Shown: positions 8,970 to 18,464, counted from the first letter of the stretch. The stretch: 64,000 bases of DNA from Prochlorococcus sp. AG-347-J06 (GCA_003281525.1 QCBT01000005.1:1-64000); one strand, 5' to 3'. Numbers and translations: made by a program. The notes: a model not told the origin generated them from the letters alone.

Positions 8970-9824
8970 TTATCTTTGTATTTCTTTTTTTTGATCAGCA
9001 GCTAAACGCATTTCTTTACAAAACTCACCAACATGATAGACAACATCTTTTTCACTTGAACTCGAGATTCGTTTTACAAATGCACTCCCAATAATTACCC
9101 CATCTGCTCCCCACTCACGAACTTTATTAACATGTTCTGGAGTTGATATTCCAAAACCAACAGCAATTGGATTGCTATTTACATCTTTTAATTTAGCAAT
9201 AAGATTTTCTACTCTATTTTCCATTTTGTTTCTCTCACCAGTGACACCTGTAACACTTACTAAATAAGTAAAGCCTTTTGTATGATTTGATATTTGTTTC
9301 ATTCTTTCAAAAGGAGTAGTTGGCGCTACCAATAAAATTAAGTCCATAGAGTGGTTACTAACTATTTTAGAAAATTTATAAGCTTCCTCCAAAGGGAGGT
9401 CAGGAACTATTAGTCCAGAAACTCCAGCATCAGATGCTATCTCACAAAACCTTTCAAAGCCAAAACATAGTAATGGATTCAAGTAAGAAAAAAGGATGAT
9501 GGGAATATTTAATTTACCTTTTAAAGACTCTAAAAGTTTAATTACTTTTCTTAAGCTAGTACCTGACTTTAAGGCGCGAGAGGCCGCCACTTGAATAACA
9601 GGTCCGTCTGCAAGTGGGTCACTATACGGGATGCCTAATTCAATAAGGTCAGCTCCATTTTCTTGTAACTTTAATAATATCTCAGACGTTATTTCAATAT
9701 TGGGATCCCCAGCCATTATAAAAGGCATTAAAGCAAATTTTTTTTTATTTTTTAACTCATAAAACATCTCATCTACCTTAGATAAAGATTCATTTTTAGT
9801 AATTTGCATTTTGTTATCTTTCAT
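8970..9824 (-). CDS. trpA: tryptophan synthase alpha subunit
   Basis: TrpA cleaves indole-3-glycerol phosphate to indole, which passes to TrpB. The TIM-barrel protein shows the active-site segments LIELGIPYSDPLADGPVIQ (with catalytic Glu and Asp), GVSGLIVPDLPLEEA, FTYLVSVTGVTGER and VGFGISTPEHV, GADGVIIGSAFV. It is 284 residues from ATG 9824; an in-frame ATG at 9809 would give 279 and cannot be excluded. Upstream on the same strand are a DUF3007-like gene and ndhL, an order also seen in other cyanobacteria. Confidence 0.95.
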   Translation of the reverse strand: MKDNKMQITKNESLSKVDEMFYELKNKKKFALMPFIMAGDPNIEITSEILLKLQENGADLIELGIPYSDPLADGPVIQVAASRALKSGTSLRKVIKLLESLKGKLNIPIILFSYLNPLLCFGFERFCEIASDAGVSGLIVPDLPLEEAYKFSKIVSNHSMDLILLVAPTTPFERMKQISNHTKGFTYLVSVTGVTGERNKMENRVENLIAKLKDVNSNPIAVGFGISTPEHVNKVREWGADGVIIGSAFVKRISSSSEKDVVYHVGEFCKEMRLAADQKKEIQR

Positions 9825-9852
9825 GATGTTTAGATATTTTTATATGAAAAAT

Positions 9853-10173
9853 TTATGGATTTTTCTCTAAATCTTCCATAAGTTTTTGCTGCTCTTCCTT
9901 TGACAATGAGTTGAATTTGGTTTCTAGTTTATCATTAACAATTTTTTCATACTCTTTTCTATAACGCTTCCTTTGTTCCATAAAAGTCATTTTTCCATTT
10001 ACAACTCTAAAAACATAAGATGCTACCCAAGTAATAACAATCAAAATCAAGATGCAACTTGATAGAGTGGTGGCTGTAAAATTATCGATACCAATTTGCG
10101 GTGCAAATTTATAACTAATTAATCCTATTAACGAAATAAATAAACCTATTTGTATAACTTTTCCTTTAGTCAA
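9853..10173 (-). CDS. DUF3007-family membrane protein
   Basis: This is a 106-residue protein with two predicted membrane segments (about 7-24 and 34-57) followed by a charged cytoplasmic or stromal tail (FMEQRKRYRKEYEKIV and KLMEDLEKNP). It matches the cyanobacterial DUF3007 family by pattern; no function is established. It lies 4 bp behind ndhL and 28 bp before trpA, so it is probably co-expressed with a subunit of the photosynthetic NDH-1 complex. A role with NDH-1 is only an inference from position. Confidence 0.75.
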   Translation of the reverse strand: MTKGKVIQIGLFISLIGLISYKFAPQIGIDNFTATTLSSCILILIVITWVASYVFRVVNGKMTFMEQRKRYRKEYEKIVNDKLETKFNSLSKEEQQKLMEDLEKNP

Positions 10174-10177
10174 TTAT

Positions 10178-10411
10178 TTAACCTTTACCACTTCCTTTTA
10201 GTCTGAGATTTAAAAATGGAGAAAATAAAATTAAACCTGGAAAGAAAAGAAATACAAGGCCATAAATTCCTAATCTTTCAAATTTGCCCATAATATTCCA
10301 TCTATTATTCATCCAGTAAAATAGTAACAATGGGATAACCAATAAATAGATAGAAATAATTCCGATATAAGCAATTAAAGTAGCGAATGAATTATTGAAA
10401 AAACTTTCCAT
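10178..10411 (-). CDS. ndhL: NAD(P)H-quinone oxidoreductase subunit L
   Basis: NdhL is a small membrane subunit specific to cyanobacterial and plastid NDH-1, involved in cyclic electron flow and CO2 uptake. The 77-residue protein has two hydrophobic helices (about 10-32 and 47-66) joined by the conserved [19 protein letters not shown]. Length and pattern fit NdhL. It is the first gene of a leftward ndhL-DUF3007-trpA run. Confidence 0.9.
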   Translation of the reverse strand: MESFFNNSFATLIAYIGIISIYLLVIPLLLFYWMNNRWNIMGKFERLGIYGLVFLFFPGLILFSPFLNLRLKGSGKG

Positions 10412-10489
10412 TTTAATTTATGGTTACTTAGTTAAAACATAACAACAATTGGAAGTTATCGTCAGAACTAAAAATAAATAATTAAATAA

Positions 10490-10575
10490 TGGGAGTGGGG
10501 GGACTTGAACCCCCACGAGCTAAATCGCTCGACGGATTTTAAGTCCGGCGCGTCTACCAATTCCGCCACACTCCC
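10490..10575 (-). tRNA. tRNA-Leu (anticodon UAA), no intron
   Basis: Read on the minus strand, GGGAGTG at the 5' end pairs with CACTCCC at the 3' end, leaving discriminator A. The anticodon loop CTTAAAA places TAA at positions 34-36. The long variable arm (GTCGAGCGATTTAGCTCG) is the class II arm of tRNA-Leu, and GGGGGTTCAAGTCCCCC forms the T arm. CCA is not encoded. The anticodon region is continuous, so the group I intron found in this tRNA gene in many cyanobacteria is absent. Confidence 0.97.
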
Positions 10576-10674
10576 AAAGGAATTTGCGCTTTCTAATCGT
10601 AGCTGAAAGTATCCCATTTAACCAAGAAAAATTGGAATATTTACACTTTTAATTGTCAGTTTAAATCTAATTTT

Positions 10675-11724
10675 TTAATTTACTATCCCTTCTACTTGCC
10701 ATTGTAAAGTTTCACCTGCATGAAATGGTTTTATTTGTCCGACAATATTTTTTTCTTCAACAACATCAATATATTCTTTAATTTTATTAGGTCTAGAAAC
10801 TAATTTTAATTTTTCTTTATTTGGTGGGACATTATAAAAATTAGGGCCATTCAAACTTGCAAACTTTTCAAAATTATCTAGAGCATCCTCCTCTTCGAAA
10901 ACTGTTAAGTAGCTTTCTATTGCTACTGGCGAATTAAAAATGCCTGCACATCCACAGAAAGTCTTCCACTTCCTAAGGTGTGGAGCAGAGTCAGTCCCCA
11001 AGAAAAAACATTTTTTCCCACTTGTTGCCGCTCTCCTTAAAGCGAGTCTATTATTTTCCCTCTTAGCAACTGGTAAGCAGTAAAAATCACTATTTAAGCC
11101 TCCAAAAAACATTGCATTTCTATTTATATGCAAATGATGCGGAGTAATAGTAGCCCCAATATTATTTTCTTGCACAAAATCCACTGCGTAAGAGGTGGTT
11201 ATGTGTTCTAAAACGATTTTTAATTTTGGAAATCTTTTTGTTATTTGAGAAAGTTCTTTATCTATAAAAACTTCCTCTCTATCAAATACATCTACTTCAG
11301 AATCAGTCACTTCCCCATGAATTAAAAGAGGCATTCTAGAATCTTCCATTAATTCAAAGATCTTATATAGATTTTCTATTTTCCTAACTCCATGACTGGA
11401 ATTTGTTGTAGCATTAGCAGGATATAATTTCGCTGCAAAAAAAACATTATTTTTAAAACCATTAATCAGTTCCCCTTTATCAGTGTCATCTGTAAGATAA
11501 ATTGTCATTAATGGTTTAAACTTAGAACTTTCTGGTAGCGATTCAAAAATAGATTTCCTATAAGAAATAGCGCTATTGATTGATGTTATTGGAGTTTTAG
11601 TATTTGGCATAACAATGGCTCTTCCAAAATATTCCGAAGTAAACTTAATGATATTTTTTAATACAAGACCTTCTCTTAAATGTAAATGCCAATCATCAGG
11701 TTTTATTATGTTTAAAGTCTTCAA
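10675..11724 (-). CDS. pyrC: dihydroorotase
   Basis: Dihydroorotase closes carbamoyl-aspartate to dihydroorotate in pyrimidine synthesis. The 349-residue protein is of the homodimeric PyrC type. Metal and catalytic motifs are DDWHLHLREG (HxH), AAKLYPANATTNS (carbamylated lysine), LLIHGEV, VLEHITT and the catalytic aspartate in LGTDSAPHLR. A perfect 10-bp inverted repeat lies 17 bp upstream of the start in its leader. It is divergent from the antiporter gene. Confidence 0.95.
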   Translation of the reverse strand: MKTLNIIKPDDWHLHLREGLVLKNIIKFTSEYFGRAIVMPNTKTPITSINSAISYRKSIFESLPESSKFKPLMTIYLTDDTDKGELINGFKNNVFFAAKLYPANATTNSSHGVRKIENLYKIFELMEDSRMPLLIHGEVTDSEVDVFDREEVFIDKELSQITKRFPKLKIVLEHITTSYAVDFVQENNIGATITPHHLHINRNAMFFGGLNSDFYCLPVAKRENNRLALRRAATSGKKCFFLGTDSAPHLRKWKTFCGCAGIFNSPVAIESYLTVFEEEDALDNFEKFASLNGPNFYNVPPNKEKLKLVSRPNKIKEYIDVVEEKNIVGQIKPFHAGETLQWQVEGIVN

Positions 11725-11740
11725 AATTTTTTCTATTTAA

Positions 11741-11767
11741 TCAATTTTAACAGCAAATTAAAATTGA
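11741..11767 (-). promoter_or_regulatory. inverted repeat in the pyrC leader
   Basis: TCAATTTTAA and TTAAAATTGA form a perfect 10-bp stem with a 7-nt loop, 17 bp upstream of the pyrC ATG. It could be an operator or an mRNA hairpin near the ribosome site. The stem has only two G-C pairs' worth of stability and no known regulator site is recognised. Confidence 0.4.
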
Positions 11768-11842
11768 CAATAAATTATATATATTCGAGGATAGTTATTA
11801 GCCAATTATGAGAATTTTTATAATCTAAATTAAATCCTAAAT

Positions 11843-12922
11843 ATGAGTGATTCTTTATTTCCAATAATAGAAATATTTTTAGGCGTAGTTCTACTTTTTG
11901 CTGGAGGAGAGTTCTTTATTCAAGGAGCCATATTTTTATCTTTAATTTTAGGAATACCTCAAATAGTAATTGGTTTGACAGTTGTTTCTCTTGGAACAAG
12001 CTCTCCTGAGTTGTTGGTAAGTTTGAGTTCAATTTTAAAAGGCAGTGATTCGCTTGCGGCAAGCAATGTAATTGGAAGCAATATTTTTAATGTTCTCGTT
12101 GTTTTGGGCATAAGCTCATTGATAACACCTCTTAAAGTAAAAAGCAGGATAGTCAGAAGAGATGTGCCTCTTTTAATGGCAATTTCTTGTGCAGTTTGGG
12201 CTATGTCATCAACAGGCTTATTAACATTGCAAGCAGGGTTATTTCTAATATTTTGTTTAATCTTAAATACAATATGGGAAATTAATACCATCAATGAGAA
12301 AGCAGAGGAGACAAAAGATGCTGAACCAGAGATAGAAGAATTAAAAGAAAACTATAAAGGGAAAATGAATATGCTACTAAAGTTAATATTGGGAATATTT
12401 CTTTTAAGCTTTGGTTCAAATATTCTAGTAAATGGTTCTCAAACGCTCGCTACTCTTTTGGGTGTAAATGAAATTGTTATTGGTTTAACTATCGTCGCAA
12501 CTGGGACATCTTTACCAGAATTAGTAACTTCAATAATTGCTGCATTTAAAGGCAAAACAGATCTTGCGATTGGGAATGTAATAGGAAGTAATTTACTCAA
12601 TCAACTTTTAATCCTTGGAAGTTGCAGTATTTTTTCAGGATTTAAAGGTTTAGTAATTGATCAGAGTCTAATAAAAGTTGACTTACCTTTTATGGTTTTA
12701 ACTACCTTTGCATGCTTACCAATTTTCTGGAGCAAAGGGAAAATCACAAGAATTGAAGGATTTATTTTGCTTAATCTTTATATTTTCTACATTCTCGATA
12801 AGATACTTTTCCTGAATGAATTTAACTACCTTTCTGAATTAAGGATAGTTTTATTTATTTACTTTGCATTACTTATAGTATTTCTGATTGTTCAAGAAAA
12901 ATTAAAATTTTCTAATTCATAA
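11843..12922 (+). CDS. Na+(K+)/Ca2+ antiporter of the CaCA family (YrbG-like)
   Basis: This is a 359-residue inner-membrane protein with about ten helices arranged as two inverted halves. Each half carries an alpha repeat: VVSLGTSSPELLVSL with NVIGSNIFNVL in the first, and IVATGTSLPELVTSI with NVIGSNLLNQL in the second. A charged loop (about 150-178) separates them. These are the ion-binding motifs of the CaCA superfamily. Actual ions are not determinable by eye. The stop is 2 bp from that of the convergent glutathione reductase gene. Confidence 0.9.
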   Translation: MSDSLFPIIEIFLGVVLLFAGGEFFIQGAIFLSLILGIPQIVIGLTVVSLGTSSPELLVSLSSILKGSDSLAASNVIGSNIFNVLVVLGISSLITPLKVKSRIVRRDVPLLMAISCAVWAMSSTGLLTLQAGLFLIFCLILNTIWEINTINEKAEETKDAEPEIEELKENYKGKMNMLLKLILGIFLLSFGSNILVNGSQTLATLLGVNEIVIGLTIVATGTSLPELVTSIIAAFKGKTDLAIGNVIGSNLLNQLLILGSCSIFSGFKGLVIDQSLIKVDLPFMVLTTFACLPIFWSKGKITRIEGFILLNLYIFYILDKILFLNEFNYLSELRIVLFIYFALLIVFLIVQEKLKFSNS

Positions 12923-12924
12923 TT

Positions 12925-14289
12925 TTATCCATACATGGTCACAAATTCTTCCGAGATAGTTGGGTGCAAAGCCATAGTAATATCAAAGTCTTTTTTTGTT
13001 ATCCCTGCATTTAATGAAATTGATACCATTTGAATAATCTCAGACGATGTTTCTCCAAACATATGACATCCTAGGACTTTGTCAGTTAACTTATGAACTA
13101 CAATCTTCAACATACATTTTGATTTATTCTTTTTAAAGGTATTAGACATAGGGGTAAATTTACACTTGAAAATTTTTATATTTTTTTCAGAGTAAATCTC
13201 TTTAGCTCTTTTCTCACTTAAGCCAACTGTTGAAATTTCTGGAATAGTAAAAACGGCCTTAGGGATATATTCATAATTTACTTTTCTTTTTTGGTCATTA
13301 AAAAAATTATCCGAAAAAACTCTCCCTTGTTCTATTGCTACTGGAGTTAAGTTTGGTTTATTTATGATATCGCCAACTGCAAAAATATTTGCGTTGCTTG
13401 TTTGATTAAGTTCATCGACATCTAAATATTGACCATCCATCTTTAGATTTAAAAAATCTAAATTTAAAGGCAATAGATTTGGTTCTCTTCCTGTAGCAAT
13501 AAGGATATTATTAGTTAGGAGTTTATCTCCCGAGTCTAAGGTAGATTCCAGATTTCCATTTACTTTCTTGATAGACTTTAATTGAGTATTGGAGATTATA
13601 TTGATTTCAGTAAAAGTAGGTGATTCCTCTAGGCATGAAGAAAGATCCTCATCAAAACCATTAAGTAAATGTTGACCTCTAATTAATTGAGTTACTTCAG
13701 TACCTAAATTTCTGAAAATAGAAGCAAATTCACAAGCAATATATCCTCCTCCTACTATTAATAGTGATTTGGGAAACTTTTCTAATTCAAAAATATCATC
13801 ACTAGTCCATGCCAAATTTACCCCAGGAATATTTAATTTCTTTGGTTTGCCTCCAACTGAAATAAGAATTTTTTTTGAACTTATTTTGTTTTTAATTTTC
13901 TTTGTTTTTGGACAAATAATTTCTAATTCATTTTGAGTAATAAATCTTCCTAAGCCTTCAAAAACATTTATATGCAACTTTTTTAAAGAATTTCTATGTA
14001 AATTACTTAATCTAGAAACCTCCTCTCTAATATTCTTCAATAAAATTTTTGATTCAAAATTAATAACTTCATTTTTTAATCCATATCCTTCAGAAGAATC
14101 CATATTTTTTTTACTTTTAGCTGCATAAACCATCAATTTCTTAGGCACACATCCCCTTATCACACAAGTACCTCCTATTTGATTTGCTTCTATGATTGCG
14201 ACTTTTGCTCCATAACTAGCCGCACGTTTAGCCGCCGCGAGTCCTCCAGATCCAGCGCCAACAACAATTAAATCGAATTCAAATTCCAA
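12925..14289 (-). CDS. gor: glutathione reductase (glutathione-disulfide reductase)
   Basis: This flavoenzyme reduces GSSG with NADPH to keep glutathione reduced. FAD binding is shown by VVGAGSGGLAAAKRA at 9-22, the redox disulfide by C42 and C47 in GGTCVIRGCVPKK, the NAD(P) domain by GGGYIACEFAS near 178, a second FAD motif by NIFAVGD, and the catalytic histidine by LHPTISEE (H442) at the end. The 454 residues are normal. The divergent downstream neighbour is a GST-like gene, suggesting a thiol-related pair. Confidence 0.92.
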   Translation of the reverse strand: MEFEFDLIVVGAGSGGLAAAKRAASYGAKVAIIEANQIGGTCVIRGCVPKKLMVYAAKSKKNMDSSEGYGLKNEVINFESKILLKNIREEVSRLSNLHRNSLKKLHINVFEGLGRFITQNELEIICPKTKKIKNKISSKKILISVGGKPKKLNIPGVNLAWTSDDIFELEKFPKSLLIVGGGYIACEFASIFRNLGTEVTQLIRGQHLLNGFDEDLSSCLEESPTFTEINIISNTQLKSIKKVNGNLESTLDSGDKLLTNNILIATGREPNLLPLNLDFLNLKMDGQYLDVDELNQTSNANIFAVGDIINKPNLTPVAIEQGRVFSDNFFNDQKRKVNYEYIPKAVFTIPEISTVGLSEKRAKEIYSEKNIKIFKCKFTPMSNTFKKNKSKCMLKIVVHKLTDKVLGCHMFGETSSEIIQMVSISLNAGITKKDFDITMALHPTISEEFVTMYG

Positions 14290-14341
14290 GACTTTTTTTA
14301 ATCAATTATTATAGCGTTAGTTTATAGCTTTAATTCAAATA

Positions 14342-15571
14342 ATGAATGAGATTTTGACATGGGATGATTTAAATAAATTTGAAGTTGATGATCTTGATAA
14401 AGTAAATGGTATTAATAATTCCTACGCAAATTTAAGATTATTTGGACAGAGTAAAAATGATGTACTAGTTACCCTCTATAGAGATAGGCATTCTTGGTGT
14501 CCTTACTGTCAGAAGATATGGTTATGGCTTGAATTTAAGAGAATTCCATACAGAGTCAAGAAAATAAATATGTTTTGCTACGGCCAAAAAGAAAGTTGGT
14601 TCCTTGAAAAAGTCAGATCGGGGAAATTACCTGCAATTGAATTTAAGGGGCAAGTTATAACTGAAAGCGACGATATCATAGCTTTTTTAGAAAATGAATT
14701 TGGAGCACTTGGATCTTTTATAACATCTAGTCACCTTATCAAAATTCGAAAGTTAGAAAGAGAAATTTTCAGATCTTGGTGTAATTGGCTCTGCCGAGAA
14801 AGCTTTAACTTTATAGATAACTCTTTTAGAAAAAAAAGATTTAAAGAATCCATTTCTAAATTCGATGAAATCTTAAGTTTGTCAAGATCAGGGTTTATTG
14901 ATCCATCTATTTCTAAAACGGGTGATATGGAGCCTGGTGTTGGAGATATAATTTTTATTCCCTATATGGAGAGAATGAATGCATCACTGATTTATTATAA
15001 AGGGTTTAATTTAAGATCTAATTACCGTCATGTAGATAACTGGCTTACCCTTTTTGAAGGGACAAGTGCTTATAGAGGCACTCAAGGAGATTTTCATACT
15101 CATTCTCATGATTTACCTCCACAAATGGGAGGATGCTACAAAGAAAGCAATGAAAAACAGATTATTTTCTCTAAGCTAATAGATACTGGGGAGGGTTTAG
15201 GTAATTATGAATTAAATCAAAATTATAAGTCAAAATATTTCGCAAAAATTGCTCTTAAAAGAGTGGTAAAGCATAAAGACAATTTACTAAAGGTAAACCC
15301 ACACGATAAAGAATCCTTTGACGAATCATTGAGATCAGCTTTGAGCCATATGATAACAGGTGAAGTATTAATCCCTAAAAAACTTTCAGGGATCTCTCTA
15401 AGATACTTAAAAAACAGAATCTCAGTCCCAAGAGATATGCCAATTATTTCAGCAAGGTTATTAAGGCAATCATTAAATAAAATTGAATCACTTAGTGATA
15501 TCAATGAAATAGATAAGATCCCTTTCAGGCATAGATATGATCAAGATCCTATAAATTTCATTTCTACTTAA
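14342..15571 (+). CDS. glutathione S-transferase family protein with CPYC motif
   Basis: The 409-residue protein has an N-terminal thioredoxin-fold GST domain (about 45-125) with a glutaredoxin-like active site CPYC, KLPAIEFKGQVITESDDI for glutathione binding, and ENEFG. A helical GST-C-like region follows to about 240. The C-terminal 150 residues (from about 265) form an extra helical region I cannot assign. This long form occurs in cyanobacteria; the substrate is unknown. It is divergent from gor (52 bp) and convergent with dnaA (9 bp). Confidence 0.82.
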   Translation: MNEILTWDDLNKFEVDDLDKVNGINNSYANLRLFGQSKNDVLVTLYRDRHSWCPYCQKIWLWLEFKRIPYRVKKINMFCYGQKESWFLEKVRSGKLPAIEFKGQVITESDDIIAFLENEFGALGSFITSSHLIKIRKLEREIFRSWCNWLCRESFNFIDNSFRKKRFKESISKFDEILSLSRSGFIDPSISKTGDMEPGVGDIIFIPYMERMNASLIYYKGFNLRSNYRHVDNWLTLFEGTSAYRGTQGDFHTHSHDLPPQMGGCYKESNEKQIIFSKLIDTGEGLGNYELNQNYKSKYFAKIALKRVVKHKDNLLKVNPHDKESFDESLRSALSHMITGEVLIPKKLSGISLRYLKNRISVPRDMPIISARLLRQSLNKIESLSDINEIDKIPFRHRYDQDPINFIST

Positions 15572-15580
15572 TAGGAAAAA

Positions 15581-16975
15581 CTATAAATTTTTTCTTGAAT
15601 CTATTTGAAGTAAATCTCTTATTTTTTGAACTTGACTTGCAATATTAGGATCAATTGACAATTTTTTTTCAACTTGTTCAATAGCATACATAACTGTTGT
15701 ATGGTCTTTGCCCCCAAACTCATCTCCAATTCTTGGCAGGCTTAGATCCGTTCCATGTCGCATAAGATACATGCCTATTTGCCTAGCTTGACTTACTGGT
15801 TTTCTCCTACTTGAACTAATCAATTCATCGGTAGAAACTTTAAAGAAATCTGACACTTTATTAATAACTTGTTTTGGAGTAACAACTACTCCAACACTAT
15901 TCGGATCAAGCATTGGAGCAATTGATTGGACTGTCATTGGCAAGCCTGTTATTGATGCAAATGCAACAGCCCTAGTAAATGCTCCTTCCAATTCTCGAAT
16001 ATTCGAAGTGAATCTTCCTGCTATAAATTGAATTAAATCTCTTGGAAGACTCATCTTCTCTTGTTCTGCCTTTTTTTGAAGAATGGCTGTCCTAGTTTCA
16101 AGGTCAGGTGGTTGAATATCTGCGGTCATACCCATTGAGAACCTAGAAATTAATCTCTCTTGAATTCCCGACAATTGATTTGGTGGTCTATCACTTGCAA
16201 TAACTATTTGACTTCCTGATTCATGAAGAGCGTTAAAAGTATGAAAGAATTCTTCCTGTGTATACTCTTTACCTTCTAGAAACTGTATATCGTCTATTAA
16301 AATCAAATCTACATTTCTATATTTATCTCGAATAGCTGTCATTCCATCTCTTCGAATACCACTAATAACATCATTTGTAAAAGTCTCTGTAGATACATAT
16401 TTAACTTTTGCTTCTGGATCTATTTCTACTCGATAATGACCTATTGCTTGCATTAAATGAGTCTTACCAAGACCTACTCCTCCACAAATAAATAATGGGT
16501 TGAATTCTCTCCCAGGAGATTCTGCAACGGCTAAAGCCGCTGCATGAGCCAACCTACTATTTGGACCTACAACAAATCTTTTAAATACGTAGCGTAAATT
16601 TAAACCATTAGGATTTTTGAATTGATTTTTTGAAGAAATATCTTGATTATTATTAGGAAATGATTTTGTTTTATGATTCACAATCTGTTCATCTAGATTC
16701 TTTTTATTTGTTAAATCGCTGCTTATATTTGTTTCAGATTTAAAAACAACTTTTACATCATGGCCGCATATTTCTTTTGCAGCCTTTTCGATAGTTTGAC
16801 AATAATTCTTTCTTAACCAATCACTGGAAAATGTATTTGGAGCAATTAAGGTTAATAAGCCATTTTCAAAACAATTAAATTTAGCAGGCCTTATCCATGT
16901 CTCAAATGAAGGCTTACTTAAAGTTTTTTGAAGTGATTGTTGAACTTCCGCCCAAATAGGATTAATTGCTTGCAA
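15581..16975 (-). CDS. dnaA: chromosomal replication initiator protein
   Basis: DnaA binds DnaA boxes at oriC and opens the duplex. The 464-residue protein has an N-terminal domain I (1-80), a variable linker (81-120), an AAA+ domain with Walker A GGVGLGKT at 165-172 and Walker [13 protein letters not shown], and a C-terminal DNA-binding domain with the signature [11 protein letters not shown] near residue 430. The region 16976-17139 upstream shows no clear TTATCCACA-type box, so I see no origin here. A perfect inverted repeat lies just before the start codon. Confidence 0.97.
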   Translation of the reverse strand: MQAINPIWAEVQQSLQKTLSKPSFETWIRPAKFNCFENGLLTLIAPNTFSSDWLRKNYCQTIEKAAKEICGHDVKVVFKSETNISSDLTNKKNLDEQIVNHKTKSFPNNNQDISSKNQFKNPNGLNLRYVFKRFVVGPNSRLAHAAALAVAESPGREFNPLFICGGVGLGKTHLMQAIGHYRVEIDPEAKVKYVSTETFTNDVISGIRRDGMTAIRDKYRNVDLILIDDIQFLEGKEYTQEEFFHTFNALHESGSQIVIASDRPPNQLSGIQERLISRFSMGMTADIQPPDLETRTAILQKKAEQEKMSLPRDLIQFIAGRFTSNIRELEGAFTRAVAFASITGLPMTVQSIAPMLDPNSVGVVVTPKQVINKVSDFFKVSTDELISSSRRKPVSQARQIGMYLMRHGTDLSLPRIGDEFGGKDHTTVMYAIEQVEKKLSIDPNIASQVQKIRDLLQIDSRKNL

Positions 16976-16986
16976 AATTTTATTCT

Positions 16987-17003
16987 CTAGATTATTAATC
17001 TAG
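16987..17003 (-). promoter_or_regulatory. inverted repeat immediately upstream of dnaA
   Basis: CTAGATT and AATCTAG form a perfect 7-bp inverted repeat with a 3-nt centre, 12 bp upstream of the dnaA start. It may be an operator or a leader hairpin over the translation start region. The rest of the spacer to 17139 is AT-rich with no recognised site. Confidence 0.45.
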
Positions 17004-17139
17004 TTGGAATTTAATAATTGGCCATTAGGAAATCACAAGATCACGACAAATTTAAAATTACTTAACAAACCATCATACAAATTTATAAAAAATTTTTATT
17101 TTTTATAGGCATATAATTATTTTAAATCGCAATAAATTT

Positions 17140-17775
17140 TTGGATAAAGCATTACTTATTATCATGGCAAAATGGCATGCTTTTGGAAGATGCAAAACAA
17201 GATTATCTAAAGATATAGGTAAAAGTAATTCTGCAAAGGTTCAAAGTGAAATGACGAAACACACTATTTCAGTCGCAAAATTTCTCCAAGATAATAAACT
17301 TATTGATATTTCTATTGCTATATCTGGTTTGGGGGTAGGTAACTGTAAAAGATGGACTAGAGAATTAGGCATCAAAAGATTTAATTTACAGGGGAAAGGC
17401 TGCTTGGGAGAAAAAATGAAACGGCAAATAATTATCAACAAAAAATTTTGTGCAAGACATAAGATCAAAAATATTATTTTTATTGGTACTGACCTTCCAG
17501 ATTTATGCCATCAAGATTTATTGAATACTCTAAAAGAGCTTCAACAAAATGATCTTATTTTAGGACCATCTAATGATGGAGGATATTGGCTTATTGGTTT
17601 ATCAGAAAAAATAATGTCATCGCATATATATTTACCTTTTATCAACATAAAGTGGGGGACAGAAAATGTTCTTCAAAATACAATTGATAATTGTGCTAAA
17701 ACAAAATTAAGATATAAGTTTTTAGATAAAAAAATTGATATAGATACAATTATTGATATTGAAAATAGAAAGTAA
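17140..17775 (+). CDS. TIGR04282-type transferase (rSAM/selenodomain-associated, DUF2064)
   Basis: This is a 211-residue nucleotidyl/glycosyl-transferase-like protein. The start FGRCKTRLSKDIG, the central IIFIGTDLPDL and LGPSNDGGYWLIG match the DUF2064/TIGR04282 family, whose members are placed in arsenosugar or selenium-related clusters. The start is TTG at 17140; an ATG at 17164 would cut the first beta strand. The second transferase of the pair begins 5 bp downstream. The biochemical substrate is not proven for the family. Confidence 0.85.
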   Translation: MDKALLIIMAKWHAFGRCKTRLSKDIGKSNSAKVQSEMTKHTISVAKFLQDNKLIDISIAISGLGVGNCKRWTRELGIKRFNLQGKGCLGEKMKRQIIINKKFCARHKIKNIIFIGTDLPDLCHQDLLNTLKELQQNDLILGPSNDGGYWLIGLSEKIMSSHIYLPFINIKWGTENVLQNTIDNCAKTKLRYKFLDKKIDIDTIIDIENRK

Positions 17776-17780
17776 TCGAC

Positions 17781-18464
17781 TTGTCAAAAATCTCAATTAT
17801 TATCCCAACTATTAACGAAGCTAATAATTTGCCATTATTGCTTTCAGACTTGTCAAGTATTCAGAAAGAGGGCGAAATCATAATTGTTGATTGTGGAAGT
17901 GAAGATAAAACTATAGATATAGCAAATATTTATGGAGCAAAAGTATTTATATCCAAAGAAAGGAATCGAGGTCTCCAATTAGATATTGGAGCTAAAAATT
18001 CAAAAGGAGAGTGGCTCATATTTTTACATGCAGACACAAGATTAACTCATGATTGGTTTAAAAAAATAAACTCATTTTTAAAGGCAAACAAGAATATTAT
18101 TTACTATTTTGAATTCAAAATTAATCACAAAAAGATAATTTATAGGGTCCTCGAAATTCTCGTGAATATTAGAAGTAAATTTTTTAAACAACCTTATGGT
18201 GATCAAGGTTTAATAATTCATAGAACAATTTATTTTAAGAATAATGGATTTAGAAATATACCTTTGATGGAAGATGTAGATTTTTTAATGAGATTAAACC
18301 GAAAAAAAGATTTAAAACAATTAAATTTTCCTATTTTTATAAGTTCAAGGAAATGGGAAAGAACTAATATTTTTCTCCAAGCAATTAAGAACTGGCACTT
18401 TAGAAGAAGATGGTCAAAAGGCGAATCGTTAAAATCTATATATTCTGACTACTACAAAAAATGA
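17781..18464 (+). CDS. TIGR04283-type family 2 glycosyltransferase
   Basis: This is a 227-residue GT-A fold glycosyltransferase. SIIIPTINEANNLPLLL opens the Rossmann domain, IIVDCGSEDKT follows, and FLHADTRL carries the DxD-like metal motif (HADT). The C-terminal part ends WHFRRRWSKGESLKS. It matches the rSAM/selenodomain-associated transferase 2 family. The start is TTG 5 bp after its partner gene. Its stop abuts, with zero spacing, the stop of the convergent GNAT gene. Confidence 0.86.
   Translation: MSKISIIIPTINEANNLPLLLSDLSSIQKEGEIIIVDCGSEDKTIDIANIYGAKVFISKERNRGLQLDIGAKNSKGEWLIFLHADTRLTHDWFKKINSFLKANKNIIYYFEFKINHKKIIYRVLEILVNIRSKFFKQPYGDQGLIIHRTIYFKNNGFRNIPLMEDVDFLMRLNRKKDLKQLNFPIFISSRKWERTNIFLQAIKNWHFRRRWSKGESLKSIYSDYYKK

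Noticed and set aside
16976..17139. Replication origin beside dnaA
   Set aside because: No cluster of DnaA boxes is visible and cyanobacterial origins are often elsewhere.
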